Numbered from the stretch's first letter, positions 17,984-27,410 are shown. The stretch: 64,000 nt of DNA from Acinetobacter johnsonii CIP 64.6 (GCF_000368045.1 NZ_KB849235.1:83448-147447); one strand, 5' to 3'. Numbers and translations: made by a program. The notes: generated from the sequence alone by a model not told the origin.

Positions 17984-19093
17984 ATGTATAAATCTATAGA
18001 AACCTTACTCGTCGAAATCCCCACTATTCGCCCACACAAAATGGCGGTAGCGACTATGCAAACGCAAACGCTTGTCTTGGTGAAAATCAGCACTGAAGAT
18101 GGCTTTGTCGGTTGGGGTGAAGCGACAACAATTGGTGGACTTGGCTACGGTGAAGAGAGTCCAGAAAGCATTAAGACCAATATTGAAACTTATTTTGCAC
18201 CTTTATTGAAGTCCCTTAAAGCTCAAAATATTGCACAAACCATGCGTGCTTTGAAAAAGAATATTAATGGCAACCGTTTTGCCAAATGTGCAATTCAAAC
18301 GGCTCTACTCGACATCCAAGCGCAACGTTTAGATTTACCTCTTTCTGAAGTATTGGGTGGCCGCTTACGTGACAGCTTACCTGTACTTTGGGTGTTGGCA
18401 TCTGGTGACACTGAAAAAGATATTGCTGAAGGCCGAAAAATGATTGAGGCAAGACGCCACAATATTTTCAAACTTAAAATCGGTTCACGCCGTGTAGAAG
18501 AAGATGTTGAACATGTTCTTGCGATTAAACAAGCACTGGGTTTAGACATTTCTATCCGTGTCGATGTGAACCGTGCATGGTCTGAGCTAGATGCGATTAA
18601 GGGTATTCAACTCCTACAAAATGGTGGTATTGACCTGATTGAACAACCCTGTGCAATCGACAACATTGATGCGATGCAGCGTTTAACACGACGTTTTGAT
18701 CTTGCCATCATGGCGGATGAATCGCTCATGGGACCAAGCTCAGCCTACCGTTTAGCCAAAACCAATGCGGCCTCTGTTTTTGCAGTGAAAGTGGCTCAGT
18801 CTGGTGGATTAATTGAAGGTCATGAAGTGGCGAAGATTGCCAACTTAGCCGGTATAGATTTGTATGGCGGAACCATGCTTGAAGGTGCAGTCGGCACGAT
18901 TGCTTCGGCACATTTGTTCTCGACCTTTGAAAATTTAGCTTATGGCACCGAGCTATTCGGCCCACTGCTGTTAACCCAAGATATTTTAAAAACCCCACTT
19001 CAATACACTGACTTCGCTTTGCATTTACCCCAAGGCAAAGGACTCGGTATTGAATTGGATGAAAACAAGATTGATCAGCTACGCCGCGCTTAA
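17984..19093 (+). CDS. catB: muconate cycloisomerase
   Basis: Converts cis,cis-muconate to muconolactone in the catechol branch of the beta-ketoadipate pathway. The 369-residue enolase-superfamily enzyme has the catalytic KLK motif with Lys163 and Lys165. The metal ligands are seen as Asp194 (RVDVNRAW), Glu220 (LIEQPC) and Asp245 (MADES). The N-terminal capping domain and the (beta/alpha)7-beta barrel are complete. It is the first gene of the cat-ben string; its product's substrate is also the inducer of CatM. Confidence 0.96.
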   Translation: MYKSIETLLVEIPTIRPHKMAVATMQTQTLVLVKISTEDGFVGWGEATTIGGLGYGEESPESIKTNIETYFAPLLKSLKAQNIAQTMRALKKNINGNRFAKCAIQTALLDIQAQRLDLPLSEVLGGRLRDSLPVLWVLASGDTEKDIAEGRKMIEARRHNIFKLKIGSRRVEEDVEHVLAIKQALGLDISIRVDVNRAWSELDAIKGIQLLQNGGIDLIEQPCAIDNIDAMQRLTRRFDLAIMADESLMGPSSAYRLAKTNAASVFAVKVAQSGGLIEGHEVAKIANLAGIDLYGGTMLEGAVGTIASAHLFSTFENLAYGTELFGPLLLTQDILKTPLQYTDFALHLPQGKGLGIELDENKIDQLRRA

Positions 19094-19122
19094 GCGACGT
19101 CTTAACCGTTTAGGAGTTACAC

Positions 19123-19413
19123 ATGCTTTTTCACGTACGTATGGATGTAAACATTCCACTGGATATGCCTGCTGAAACTGCCAGTGAAATTAAAGCAGTC
19201 GAAAAAGCATATTCGCAAGAGCTACAAGCTCAAGGCAAATGGCGACATATTTGGCGCATTACAGGTCAGTACTCAAACATCAGTATTTTTGATGTAGATA
19301 GCAATGAAGAGTTACACAACATTTTGCAAGGTTTACCCCTGTACCCGTATATGAACATTGAAGTGATGCCTTTGAACCGACATCCATCGTCTATTCGCGA
19401 AGATGATCATTAA
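19123..19413 (+). CDS. catC: muconolactone delta-isomerase
   Basis: Isomerises muconolactone to 3-oxoadipate enol-lactone. The 96-residue protein has the normal length for the decameric CatC family and starts MLFHVRMDVNIPLDMP. The motifs QGKWRHIWRITGQYSNISIF and LPLYPYMNIEVMPL are characteristic. TAGGAG lies upstream, and the gene follows catB by 29 bp. Confidence 0.96.
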   Translation: MLFHVRMDVNIPLDMPAETASEIKAVEKAYSQELQAQGKWRHIWRITGQYSNISIFDVDSNEELHNILQGLPLYPYMNIEVMPLNRHPSSIREDDH

Positions 19414-19558
19414 TTGAAAAAAGATTTTATGCAATTTAATCACTGGAACCTAATGAATGATCTAGTGAAAGAAATTAACAAGGAACGTGGCAGCTAAGCT
19501 TTTCAACCTATTCATAAAGCTAGCCACCACACAGCAAACATACTTAAGGAGCAATAGT

Positions 19559-20479
19559 ATGAATCGTCAACAGATTGATGCATTAGTCAAAACAATGAAT
19601 GTGGATACAGCAACAGGTTCTGTAGACGCGCGTACTCAACAAATTGTGGTCCGCTTATTGGGTGACTTATTCCAAGCGATTGAAGACTTAGATTTGAGCC
19701 AAACTGAAGTTTGGAAAGGTCTTGAATACTTTACGGATGCAGGCCAAGCCAACGAACTTGGTTTACTTGCGGCTGGTCTTGGTCTTGAACACTACCTCGA
19801 CTTACGAGCAGATGAAGCCGATGCCAAAGCAGGTATTACAGGCGGAACACCACGTACCATCGAAGGTCCTTTATATGTAGCTGGCGCACCTGAATCGGTT
19901 GGTTTTGCGCGTATGGATGATGGTTCTGAAGAAGGCAAAATTCCGACTTTAATTATTGAAGGGACAGTGACTGACACTGATGGTCAGATTATTGAAGGTG
20001 CAAAAGTTGAAGTTTGGCATGCCAACAGCCTAGGCAACTACTCTTTCTTCGATAAGTCACAATCAGACTTCAATCTACGTCGTTCAATCATTAGCGACCA
20101 AGATGGTAAATACGTTGCTCTCACCACGATGCCTGTCGGTTATGGTTGCCCACCAGAAGGAACAACTCAATTTGTATTGAACAAGTTAGGTCGTCACGGT
20201 AACCGCCCTTCGCACGTACATTACTTCGTATCTGCGCCAGGCTACCGTAAGTTAACCACCCAATTCAACATTGAAGGTGACCAATACCTGTGGGATGACT
20301 TTGCATTTGCAACACGTGAAGGCTTAGTGGCTACCGCTGTCGATATTACCGATGAAGCTGAAATTGCACGCCGTGGTTTAACAGGTCCATTCAAACACAT
20401 TCAATTCAATGTTGAACTGGTGAAAGACCAAGCGGCTGCACCATCAACTGAAGTTGAACGTCGTCGCGCTAGCGCTTAA
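19559..20479 (+). CDS. catA: catechol 1,2-dioxygenase
   Basis: Intradiol, Fe(III)-dependent ring cleavage of catechol to cis,cis-muconate. The ATG at 19559 has AAGGAG 7 bases before it and gives 306 residues; the frame continues to 19487, but that part is not family-like. The iron ligands are Tyr161 (GNYSFF), Tyr195 (PVGYGC), His219 and His221 (PSHVHYF). The helical N-terminal linker (residues 1-100) binds lipid in relatives. It follows catC after a 145-bp gap. Placing catA directly before benA links substrate supply and ring cleavage in one transcription unit. Confidence 0.96.
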   Translation: MNRQQIDALVKTMNVDTATGSVDARTQQIVVRLLGDLFQAIEDLDLSQTEVWKGLEYFTDAGQANELGLLAAGLGLEHYLDLRADEADAKAGITGGTPRTIEGPLYVAGAPESVGFARMDDGSEEGKIPTLIIEGTVTDTDGQIIEGAKVEVWHANSLGNYSFFDKSQSDFNLRRSIISDQDGKYVALTTMPVGYGCPPEGTTQFVLNKLGRHGNRPSHVHYFVSAPGYRKLTTQFNIEGDQYLWDDFAFATREGLVATAVDITDEAEIARRGLTGPFKHIQFNVELVKDQAAAPSTEVERRRASA

Positions 20480-20491
20480 TTACCCTTGGAA

Positions 20492-20522
20492 CCGAAATAG
20501 CCACTGCAAAGTCGCATTTCGG
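20492..20522 (+). other. hairpin between catA and benA
   Basis: Arms CCGAAAT (20492-20498) and ATTTCGG (20516-20522) enclose a 17-base loop. There is no T run, so it is more likely an RNA-processing or stabilising stem than a terminator. Confidence 0.4.
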
Positions 20523-20557
20523 GGACTTCCTCACTTTTGGAAAGTCGGAGAACGGAC

Positions 20558-21955
20558 ATGCCACGTATCCCAGTTATTAATACTAGCCATCTCGATCGTA
20601 TCGATGAATTACTTGTCGACAACTTTGAAACAGGCGAATTCAAACTTCATCGTTCAGTGTTTACTGATCAAGCCCTTTTTGACCTAGAAATGAAGTATAT
20701 CTTCGAGGGTAACTGGGTTTACTTGGCACACGAAAGCCAAATTCCAAATAACAACGACTATTACACGACGTATATTGGCCGTCAGCCAATTCTGATTGCA
20801 CGTAACCGTAATGGTGAACTCAATGCCATGATCAATGCCTGTTCACACCGTGGTGCACAGCTTTGTCGTAATAAACGTGGTAATAAAGCTACTTATACAT
20901 GCCCTTTCCACGGTTGGACATTTAACAACTCTGGCAAACTTTTAAAAGTTAAAGATCCAGCAGACGCAGGTTATTCAGACTGTTTTAACCACGAAGGTTC
21001 ACATGATCTGAAAAAAGTTGCACGTTTTGGCAACTACAAAGGTTTCTTGTTCGGTAGCTTAAATCCAGACGTTCCCTCTTTAGAAGAATACTTAGGCGAA
21101 ACCAGCAAAATCATTGACATGATTGTGGATCAGTCTGAGCAAGGTCTTGAAGTTTTACGTGGCGCGTCTACCTACACTTATGAAGGCAACTGGAAACTCA
21201 CTGCAGAAAATGGTGCAGATGGTTATCACGTTTCTGCGGTGCACTGGAACTATGCAGCGACCACTCAACAACGTAAAGAAAAACAAGCAGGTGACAACAT
21301 CCGTGCCATGAGCGCAGGAGCTTGGGGTAAACAAGGCGGTGGCTCATACGGTTTTGACAATGGTCACATGCTGCTTTGGACACAATGGGCGAACCCAGAA
21401 GACCGTCCAAACTTCCCGAAAGCCGACGAATATTCTGAAAAATTTGGCGAAGCAATGTCGAAGTGGATGATTGAGCGCTCACGCAACCTTTGTCTTTATC
21501 CGAACGTCTATTTGATGGATCAATTCGGTTCACAAATTCGCGTACTTCGCCCAATTTCAGTCAATAAAACCGAAGTGACGATTTACTGTATCGCACCTGT
21601 AGGTGAAAACGCGGAAGCACGTACGCGCCGTATTCGCCAGTACGAAGACTTCTTCAATGCCTCAGGCATGGCTACACCCGATGATTTAGAAGAATTCCGT
21701 GCATGCCAAGCAGGCTACGCAGGCATTGAACTGGAATGGAATGATATGTGCCGCGGTTCAAAGCATTGGATTCATGGCCCAGATGATGCTGCCAATGAAA
21801 TTGGTCTAAAACCAAAGCTTTCAGGTGTCAAAACTGAAGATGAAGGCCTCTACCTTGCTCAGCACCAACACTGGCTAGACATGATGAAAATTGCAATTGC
21901 CAATGAAAAAGCACTGGCTGTTGAAACTGCAAATGAACAAGGAGAAGTGGCATGA
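20558..21955 (+). CDS. benA: benzoate 1,2-dioxygenase large subunit
   Basis: The catalytic alpha subunit of the Rieske non-haem iron oxygenase that makes the benzoate cis-diol. The ATG at 20558 follows CGGAGAACGGAC and gives 465 residues. The Rieske [2Fe-2S] ligands are Cys95, His97, Cys115 and His118 (CSHRGAQLC, TCPFHGW). The mononuclear iron site is GADGYHVSAVHW, with Asp221, His224 and His229. The stop overlaps the benB start (ATGA), so the two subunits are translationally coupled. Confidence 0.96.
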   Translation: MPRIPVINTSHLDRIDELLVDNFETGEFKLHRSVFTDQALFDLEMKYIFEGNWVYLAHESQIPNNNDYYTTYIGRQPILIARNRNGELNAMINACSHRGAQLCRNKRGNKATYTCPFHGWTFNNSGKLLKVKDPADAGYSDCFNHEGSHDLKKVARFGNYKGFLFGSLNPDVPSLEEYLGETSKIIDMIVDQSEQGLEVLRGASTYTYEGNWKLTAENGADGYHVSAVHWNYAATTQQRKEKQAGDNIRAMSAGAWGKQGGGSYGFDNGHMLLWTQWANPEDRPNFPKADEYSEKFGEAMSKWMIERSRNLCLYPNVYLMDQFGSQIRVLRPISVNKTEVTIYCIAPVGENAEARTRRIRQYEDFFNASGMATPDDLEEFRACQAGYAGIELEWNDMCRGSKHWIHGPDDAANEIGLKPKLSGVKTEDEGLYLAQHQHWLDMMKIAIANEKALAVETANEQGEVA

Positions 21956-22461
21956 ATGCTCCTACAACACTTAATACCGTTAGCATCGAACAAATCAGTC
22001 AGTTTCTGTATCAAGAAGCACGTTTTTTAGATGATGAGCAATGGGATGATTGGCTTGCATGTTATGCCCCTTCTGCATCATTTTGGATGCCTGCATGGGA
22101 TGACGACGATACCTTGACGACGGATCCGCAGTCTGAAATTTCACTGATTTACTACCCAGACCGCCAAGGTTTAGAAGACCGTGTGTTCCGCATTAAAACT
22201 GAACGCTCTTCTGCGACCATGCCAGACACACGTACTTGTCACAATGTGAACAATATCGAAGTGATTGAGCGTGATGGCGATAAAGTTACCGTCTGTTTTA
22301 ACTGGAATACGCTGAGCTTCCGCTACAAAACCAGTTATAGCTACTTTGGGATGTCACGTTATGAAATTGATTTTTCAGGTGAAAAACCACAAATTTTAAG
22401 TAAATACGTGGTACTGAAAAACGATTACATCAACCAAGTGATTGATGTTTATCACCTCTAA
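21952..22461 (+). CDS. benB: benzoate 1,2-dioxygenase small subunit
   Basis: The beta subunit of the benzoate dioxygenase hexamer, 169 residues. It has the SnoaL/NTF2-like fold of aromatic dioxygenase beta subunits; DEQWDDWLACYAPSASFWMPAWDDDD is the conserved early region (residues 23-48), and RHNV-type motifs appear as TCHNVNNIEV. It has a structural rather than catalytic role. It overlaps benA by 4 bp. Confidence 0.96.
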   Translation: MNAPTTLNTVSIEQISQFLYQEARFLDDEQWDDWLACYAPSASFWMPAWDDDDTLTTDPQSEISLIYYPDRQGLEDRVFRIKTERSSATMPDTRTCHNVNNIEVIERDGDKVTVCFNWNTLSFRYKTSYSYFGMSRYEIDFSGEKPQILSKYVVLKNDYINQVIDVYHL

Positions 22462-22488
22462 GTTAGCCACACATCCTTAGTATTCTTT

Positions 22489-22510
22489 CAGCCAAATGGA
22501 GTTTTGGCTG
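22489..22510 (+). other. hairpin between benB and benC
   Basis: Arms CAGCCAAA (22489-22496) and TTTGGCTG (22503-22510) with a 6-base loop. No T run follows. Confidence 0.4.
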
Positions 22511-22549
22511 AGAGTTCCAAGTTTCAACGTTTTTAAAGGATATTCAGCC

Positions 22550-23566
22550 ATGTCAAACCACAATGTTGCACTTCAATTTGAAGATGGCGTAACGCGTTTT
22601 ATTACCGTGACTCAAGGTGAGTCTTTATCAGATGCCGCTTACCGCCAAAAAATTAACATTCCGCTAGACTGCCGTGATGGTGCATGTGGGACTTGCCGTG
22701 CTTTTTGCGAATCTGGTAGTTATGACATGCCTGAAGAGACGTATATTGAAGATGCGTTAACACCAGAAGAAGCGGAACAAGGCTATATTTTGGCGTGCCA
22801 ATGCCGTCCAAGCTCGGATGCCGTATTCCAAATTCAAGCTTCATCTGAAGTCTGCAAAACCGAAATTCACCAGTACCACGGCACTTTAGTCGCTGTTGAA
22901 AACTTATCAGAATCGACCATTACTTTTGATATTCAGCTTGATGAAGGTCAACCTGATATTCACTTCCTTGCTGGTCAATATGTCAACGTAGGCATTCCAG
23001 AGACAGCAGAGACTCGTTCCTATTCATTTAGCTCGAAACCGGGCAACCGTTTAACGGGCTTTGTGGTACGTAATGTGCCGAATGGCAAAATGAGTAGCTT
23101 TTTAAGTGGTGCTGCCAAAGCTGGTGACAAAATGACTTTTACAGGCCCATTTGGTAGCTTCTACCTGCGTAATGTGGTTCGTCCTGTCGTCATGCTTGCG
23201 GGCGGTACAGGTATTGCCCCTTTTATGTCAATGCTGCAAGTCTTAGAAGAAAAAGGCGCAGAACACCCTGTTCGTTTGGTGTTTGGTGTTACCAATGATT
23301 TTGACTTAGTTGCTTTAGAACAACTGGATGCACTTCAAGCCAAACTCCCATGGTTTGAGTACCGTACCGTTGTTGCAAGTCCAGACTCTGCACACGAGCG
23401 TAAAGGTTATGTGACGGGTCACATCGACAATGAATGGCTCAATGGCGGTGACGTCGATGTCTACCTTTGCGGTCCTGTCCCTATGGTTGATGCTGTTCGT
23501 GGTTGGTTAGATAGCGAAGGCGTAAAGCCTGCAAACTTCCTGTTTGAAAAATTCTCTGCAAACTAA
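22550..23566 (+). CDS. benC: benzoate dioxygenase reductase
   Basis: Electron-transfer component of benzoate dioxygenase, 338 residues from the ATG at 22550 (AAAGGA upstream). The N-terminal plant-type [2Fe-2S] ferredoxin domain has Cys41, Cys46, Cys49 and Cys83. The FAD domain carries RSYSFSSKP, and the NADH domain carries MLAGGTGIAPF and LCGPVPMVDAV. The order ferredoxin-FAD-NADH is that of BenC/XylZ. The extended frame back to 22496 has no support. Confidence 0.96.
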   Translation: MSNHNVALQFEDGVTRFITVTQGESLSDAAYRQKINIPLDCRDGACGTCRAFCESGSYDMPEETYIEDALTPEEAEQGYILACQCRPSSDAVFQIQASSEVCKTEIHQYHGTLVAVENLSESTITFDIQLDEGQPDIHFLAGQYVNVGIPETAETRSYSFSSKPGNRLTGFVVRNVPNGKMSSFLSGAAKAGDKMTFTGPFGSFYLRNVVRPVVMLAGGTGIAPFMSMLQVLEEKGAEHPVRLVFGVTNDFDLVALEQLDALQAKLPWFEYRTVVASPDSAHERKGYVTGHIDNEWLNGGDVDVYLCGPVPMVDAVRGWLDSEGVKPANFLFEKFSAN

Positions 23567-23606
23567 TAGATAACCCAATATTTAAGTCATAAAAAAATGA
23601 TACGCG

Positions 23607-23745
23607 AAAACGTCATTCGCAATTGTTCGAGGTAGGACTGCTTGGTAAAAAAGTCTTTTCTGCGAGAAAGATATCAAGTAATCGGTTTCTGACGAGTTTT
23701 GCGAATGACAATGTTTTGCTTACTTTTCCCAAAAGAAAAGTAAGT
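23607..23745 (+). repeat. structured intergenic element between benC and benD
   Basis: The 287 bp between benC and benD contain a distant imperfect inverted repeat (AAAACGTCATTCGCAA at 23607-23622 with TTGCGAATGACAATGTTTT ending near 23716) and an adjacent 10-bp hairpin, CTTACTTTTC-N6-GAAAAGTAAG (about 23720-23745). It looks like a small repeated element that was inserted in the operon, but copy number in the genome cannot be checked here. Confidence 0.5.
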
Positions 23746-23853
23746 CCAACCGAAGGTTAATCCGGTAAGTGATATTCAAATGTTAGGACACCGGCGTGCC
23801 AAATTTATAAATTTAGAAATTCATCTTTATATTGGATGATGAGCGAGCTAAAA

Positions 23854-24639
23854 ATGGCGTTGAATCAAAGATTTTTTAACAAAGTCGTGATTGTGACTGG
23901 TGCCGCTCAAGGCATTGGTCGCGGTGTTGCCCTCCAAGTGGCTAATGAAGGTGCGCAAGTTGTTTTAGCTGACTTATCTGACTATGTCGATGAAACATTA
24001 GCAGAAATTAAAGCAAAACAAGGCGATGCAATAACAGTCAAAGCCAACCTTGAAACTTTCGCAGGCGCACAAGCGGTGGTCGAAAAAGCCCTAGAAGTCT
24101 ATGGCCGTATCGATGTGCTCATCAACAACGTTGGTGGTGCAATTTGGATGAAACCTTTTGAAGAGTTTTCTGAAGAAGAAATTATCAAAGAAGTAAATCG
24201 TTCATTATTCCCAACGCTGTGGTGTTGTCGCGCTGTTTTACCTAAAATGATTAAAAATCAGAAAGGTACGATTGTAAATGTGTCTTCTATTGCGACTCGT
24301 GGCATTAACCGTGTGCCCTATTCGGCTTCCAAAGGTGGGGTCAATGCTCTTACTGCATCACTGGCTTTTGAGCATGCCAAAGATGGCATCCGAGTAAATG
24401 CTGTTGCTACGGGTGGAACCGAAGCACCGCCGCGTAAAGTGCCGCGTAATGTAAATCCACTATCTGAAAATGAAAAAGCGTGGATGCAACAAGTGGTCGA
24501 TCAAACCATTGATCGTAGTTTTATGAACCGTTATGGCACGATTCAGGAACAAGTGAATGCGATTGTATTCCTTGCTTCAGATGATTCGTCATATATGACA
24601 GGTACAGTTGTTCCTGTCGGCGGTGGCGATCAAGGCTAA
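23854..24639 (+). CDS. benD: benzoate diol dehydrogenase
   Basis: The cis-1,2-dihydroxycyclohexadiene-1-carboxylate dehydrogenase that oxidises and decarboxylates the diol to catechol. It is an SDR with TGAAQGIGRG near the N-terminus, NNVGG, and the YSASKGG active-site motif. I choose the ATG of MALNQRFFNK (261 residues), which matches the length I recall for ADP1 BenD. Two ATGs at 23836 and 23839 would add six residues and are possible. Confidence 0.95.
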   Translation: MALNQRFFNKVVIVTGAAQGIGRGVALQVANEGAQVVLADLSDYVDETLAEIKAKQGDAITVKANLETFAGAQAVVEKALEVYGRIDVLINNVGGAIWMKPFEEFSEEEIIKEVNRSLFPTLWCCRAVLPKMIKNQKGTIVNVSSIATRGINRVPYSASKGGVNALTASLAFEHAKDGIRVNAVATGGTEAPPRKVPRNVNPLSENEKAWMQQVVDQTIDRSFMNRYGTIQEQVNAIVFLASDDSSYMTGTVVPVGGGDQG

Positions 24640-24693
24640 TTGATCGTTACATTACTTTTATATACAGGATCATGTCTGCATGGAGGCAAATGA

Positions 24694-25926
24694 ATGGCTA
24701 CCCTGTTTAAAACTTTGAAAGAAGATTGGTCTATTTCAGCCACTGTCGCAGGATTTTTGGCGGTGCTGATTTCCTATTCAGGACCACTCATTATCTTTTT
24801 TCAGGCTGCGCAGCAAGCTCAGGTTTCCCCGACCATGATGATTTCATGGATTTGGGGTATTTCTATTGGGGCAGCCGTGGCAGGGATCTTCCTTTCCATT
24901 AAGTTTAAAGTCCCTGTAATTACCGCATGGTCTGCGCCGGGTACGGCTTTATTGGTCACTTTGTTCCCGAGTATTAGTCTGAATGAAGCTGTAGCCGCTT
25001 ATATCACCTCGGCAGTGGTGATTTTTCTGATCGGGATCAGTGGTTACTTTGATAAATTATTGAAATGGATTCCGCAGTCAGTAGCCGCTGGGATGATGGC
25101 AGGTATTCTATTTCAGTTTGGTTTAGGTCTATTTAGTGCCACTAACAGTATGCCGATTATTGTGTTTAGCATGCTGTTTGTCTTTTTAGTCGCAAAACGA
25201 ATTTCACCACGCTATAGCATGCTTTGGGTACTGCTTTCAGGTGTGGCCTTGAGCTTTGGGCTTGGTGAAATGAATGCGGTGAGTTTAGATTTCCAACTTG
25301 CTATTCCTCAGTTCATTAGCCCTGAATGGACTTGGCACTCCACCTTAAACCTTGCCCTGCCTTTGATTTTAGTCAGTCTGACGGGACAGTTTTTACCGGG
25401 CATGGCCATTATGAAGCTGAGTGGTTATGACATGCCTGCCAAGCCGATTATTACCACCACCAGTATTGCTTCTTTAGCTGTTGCATGCGTCGGCGGTATC
25501 ACCATTGTTTTAGCGTCAATTACGGCTGCACTGTGCATGGGCAAAGATGCACATGAGTTAAAAGAAAAACGCTATATCGCAGGTGTAGCTAACGGCATTT
25601 TCTATATTTTAGGTGGTTTGTTCGCAGGCAGTATCGTTCTGCTCTTCAGCTTGCTACCAAAAGAGCTTGTTGCCGCTTTGGCTGGCTTGGCCTTATTGGG
25701 TGCAATTTCAACCAATATTGCTGTAGCCATGAAAGATGAATCTCAACGAGATTCTGCCCTCATTACTTTTTTAGCTACAGCTTCAGGTATGCACTTTTTG
25801 GGTCTAAGTTCCGTTTTTTGGGGCATCGTTATTGGTTTAACTGCGCATCTGATTTTAACCAAACGTAGTCCTGAAATTTCAGCTTTAGCTTCAACTCCAA
25901 GCTCCAATCCAAGTTCTAAAAGTTAA
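24694..25926 (+). CDS. benE: benzoate:H+ symporter BenE
   Basis: A 410-residue inner-membrane carrier of the BenE family with about 12 hydrophobic segments. The segments APGTALLVTLFPS and LPLILVSLTGQFLPGMAIMK are family landmarks. GGAGG lies 8 bases before the start. It follows benD by 54 bp. Together with the AAHS symporter at 15305-16672 it gives the strain two unrelated benzoate importers. Confidence 0.93.
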   Translation: MATLFKTLKEDWSISATVAGFLAVLISYSGPLIIFFQAAQQAQVSPTMMISWIWGISIGAAVAGIFLSIKFKVPVITAWSAPGTALLVTLFPSISLNEAVAAYITSAVVIFLIGISGYFDKLLKWIPQSVAAGMMAGILFQFGLGLFSATNSMPIIVFSMLFVFLVAKRISPRYSMLWVLLSGVALSFGLGEMNAVSLDFQLAIPQFISPEWTWHSTLNLALPLILVSLTGQFLPGMAIMKLSGYDMPAKPIITTTSIASLAVACVGGITIVLASITAALCMGKDAHELKEKRYIAGVANGIFYILGGLFAGSIVLLFSLLPKELVAALAGLALLGAISTNIAVAMKDESQRDSALITFLATASGMHFLGLSSVFWGIVIGLTAHLILTKRSPEISALASTPSSNPSSKS

Positions 25927-25953
25927 TAGGTACGCTGTGCCTAGGACAATATT

Positions 25954-26634
25954 ATGATTGATAAAAGTTCAGCTTCTTTAACAGAAGCACTTTCACAAAT
26001 AAAGGATGGCTCAACCATCATGATTGGTGGTTTTGGTACAGCAGGACAACCTGCTGAACTGATCGATGGCTTAATTCAACTCGGTATCAAAGACCTCACC
26101 ATTGTCAGCAACAATGCTGGTAATGGCGACTATGGTTTAGCCAAGCTCCTCAAAGCAGGTGCTGTGAAAAAAGTCATATGTTCGTTTCCGCGTCAGTCCG
26201 ACTCTTGGGTCTTCGATGAACTCTATCGTGCAGGCAAAATCGAATTGGAACTGGTACCACAAGGCAACTTGGCCTGTCGTATTCAAGCCGCAGGCATGGG
26301 GTTGGGCGCAGTCTTTACCCCAACAGGTTATGGCACCTTATTGGCCGAAGGCAAAGAAACCCGTCACATCGACGGTAAAGATTATGTACTGGAATATCCA
26401 ATCAAAGCTGACTTTGCTTTGATTAAAGCCCAACAAGGCGACCGTTGGGGTAACTTGGTCTACCGCAAGTCGGCACGTAACTTCGGCCCGATTATGGCTA
26501 TGGCGGCAGGTGTAACCATTGCCCAAGTGTCTGAAGTGGTAGAACTGGGTGAATTAGACCCTGAACACATCATCACCGCAGGTATTTTTGTTCAACACGT
26601 GGTGCAGGTCCAACCTGAACCTGTTGCTGTGTAA
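25954..26634 (+). CDS. catI: 3-oxoadipate CoA-transferase subunit A
   Basis: The alpha subunit of the succinyl-CoA:3-oxoadipate CoA-transferase, 226 residues. The family I CoA-transferase glycine motif is seen as IMIGGFGTAGQP near residue 22, and a second landmark is the NNAGNGDYGLAKLL stretch. Named catI because it lies in the cat operon; the pca operon often has a near-identical pcaI. It is followed by catJ after 13 bp. Confidence 0.93.
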   Translation: MIDKSSASLTEALSQIKDGSTIMIGGFGTAGQPAELIDGLIQLGIKDLTIVSNNAGNGDYGLAKLLKAGAVKKVICSFPRQSDSWVFDELYRAGKIELELVPQGNLACRIQAAGMGLGAVFTPTGYGTLLAEGKETRHIDGKDYVLEYPIKADFALIKAQQGDRWGNLVYRKSARNFGPIMAMAAGVTIAQVSEVVELGELDPEHIITAGIFVQHVVQVQPEPVAV

Positions 26635-26647
26635 TCGGGAGAACATC

Positions 26648-27301
26648 ATGAGCTATCAAAAACTCAGCCGCAATCAGATTGCGGAACGTGTGGCACAAGA
26701 TATTCCAGATGGTGCTTATGTCAATCTTGGGATTGGCTTACCGACCAAGATTGCCAGTTACCTACCAAGTAACAAAGACGTGTTCTTACATTCTGAAAAT
26801 GGCTTATTGGCTTTTGGTCCACCGCCTGAAAAAGGTCAAGAAGACCCAGAACTAATCAACGCAGGTAAAGAATATGTGACCATGCTGCAAGGCGGTAGCT
26901 TTTTCCATCATGGGGATTCTTTTGCCATGATGCGTGGCGGTCACTTAGATATCGCAGTCTTGGGTGCCTTTCAAGTGGCAGCCAATGGTGACTTAGCCAA
27001 TTGGCATACCGGTGCACCTGATGCGATTCCTGCTGTTGGTGGTGCAATGGACTTAGCTGTTGGTGCTAAAAAAGTCTTTATCACCACCGACCATGTGACC
27101 AAACAAGGTGAACCGAAGATCGTAGCTGAACTAAGCTATCCAGCGACAGGTTTGAAGTGTGTCGATCGTATTTACACCGATCTATGTGTGATTGATGTCA
27201 CCACTGAAGGTTTAAAAGTGATTGAGAAAGTCGACGGTCTAAGCTTTGCAGAATTGCAGGCAATGACGGGTGCAACTTTAGTGGATGCGACTCAAGGATA
27301 A
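26648..27301 (+). CDS. catJ: 3-oxoadipate CoA-transferase subunit B
   Basis: The catalytic beta subunit, 217 residues. The active-site glutamate is Glu50 in the SENGLLAFG motif, which forms the covalent CoA intermediate in this family. GGGAGA precedes the ATG at 26648; the extended frame to 26588 overlaps catI and is not used. VNLGIGLPTKIASYLP is the typical N-terminal motif. Confidence 0.93.
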   Translation: MSYQKLSRNQIAERVAQDIPDGAYVNLGIGLPTKIASYLPSNKDVFLHSENGLLAFGPPPEKGQEDPELINAGKEYVTMLQGGSFFHHGDSFAMMRGGHLDIAVLGAFQVAANGDLANWHTGAPDAIPAVGGAMDLAVGAKKVFITTDHVTKQGEPKIVAELSYPATGLKCVDRIYTDLCVIDVTTEGLKVIEKVDGLSFAELQAMTGATLVDATQG

Positions 27302-27400
27302 TAAATCTCCCCTAACCCCTCTTTTCAAAGAGGGCAACTTCTCCCTTTATCAAAGGGACTTGCGGAACGTTGTTCCTCAGGAGGGATTTTAGATAAAGGA
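27302..27400 (+). repeat. degenerate intergenic repeat between catJ and catF
   Basis: A C/T-rich block begins with CTCCCCTAACCCCTC, followed by a CCCTCTTTTCAAAGAGGG hairpin (about 27314-27333) and a second stem-like segment CTCCCTTTATCAAAGGGA (about 27342-27359), and ends near TCAGGAGGGATTT. Such blocks are common between Acinetobacter genes from memory. It separates catJ from catF without an obvious T-rich terminator. Confidence 0.5.
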
Positions 27401-27410
27401 CAAAATTTAA

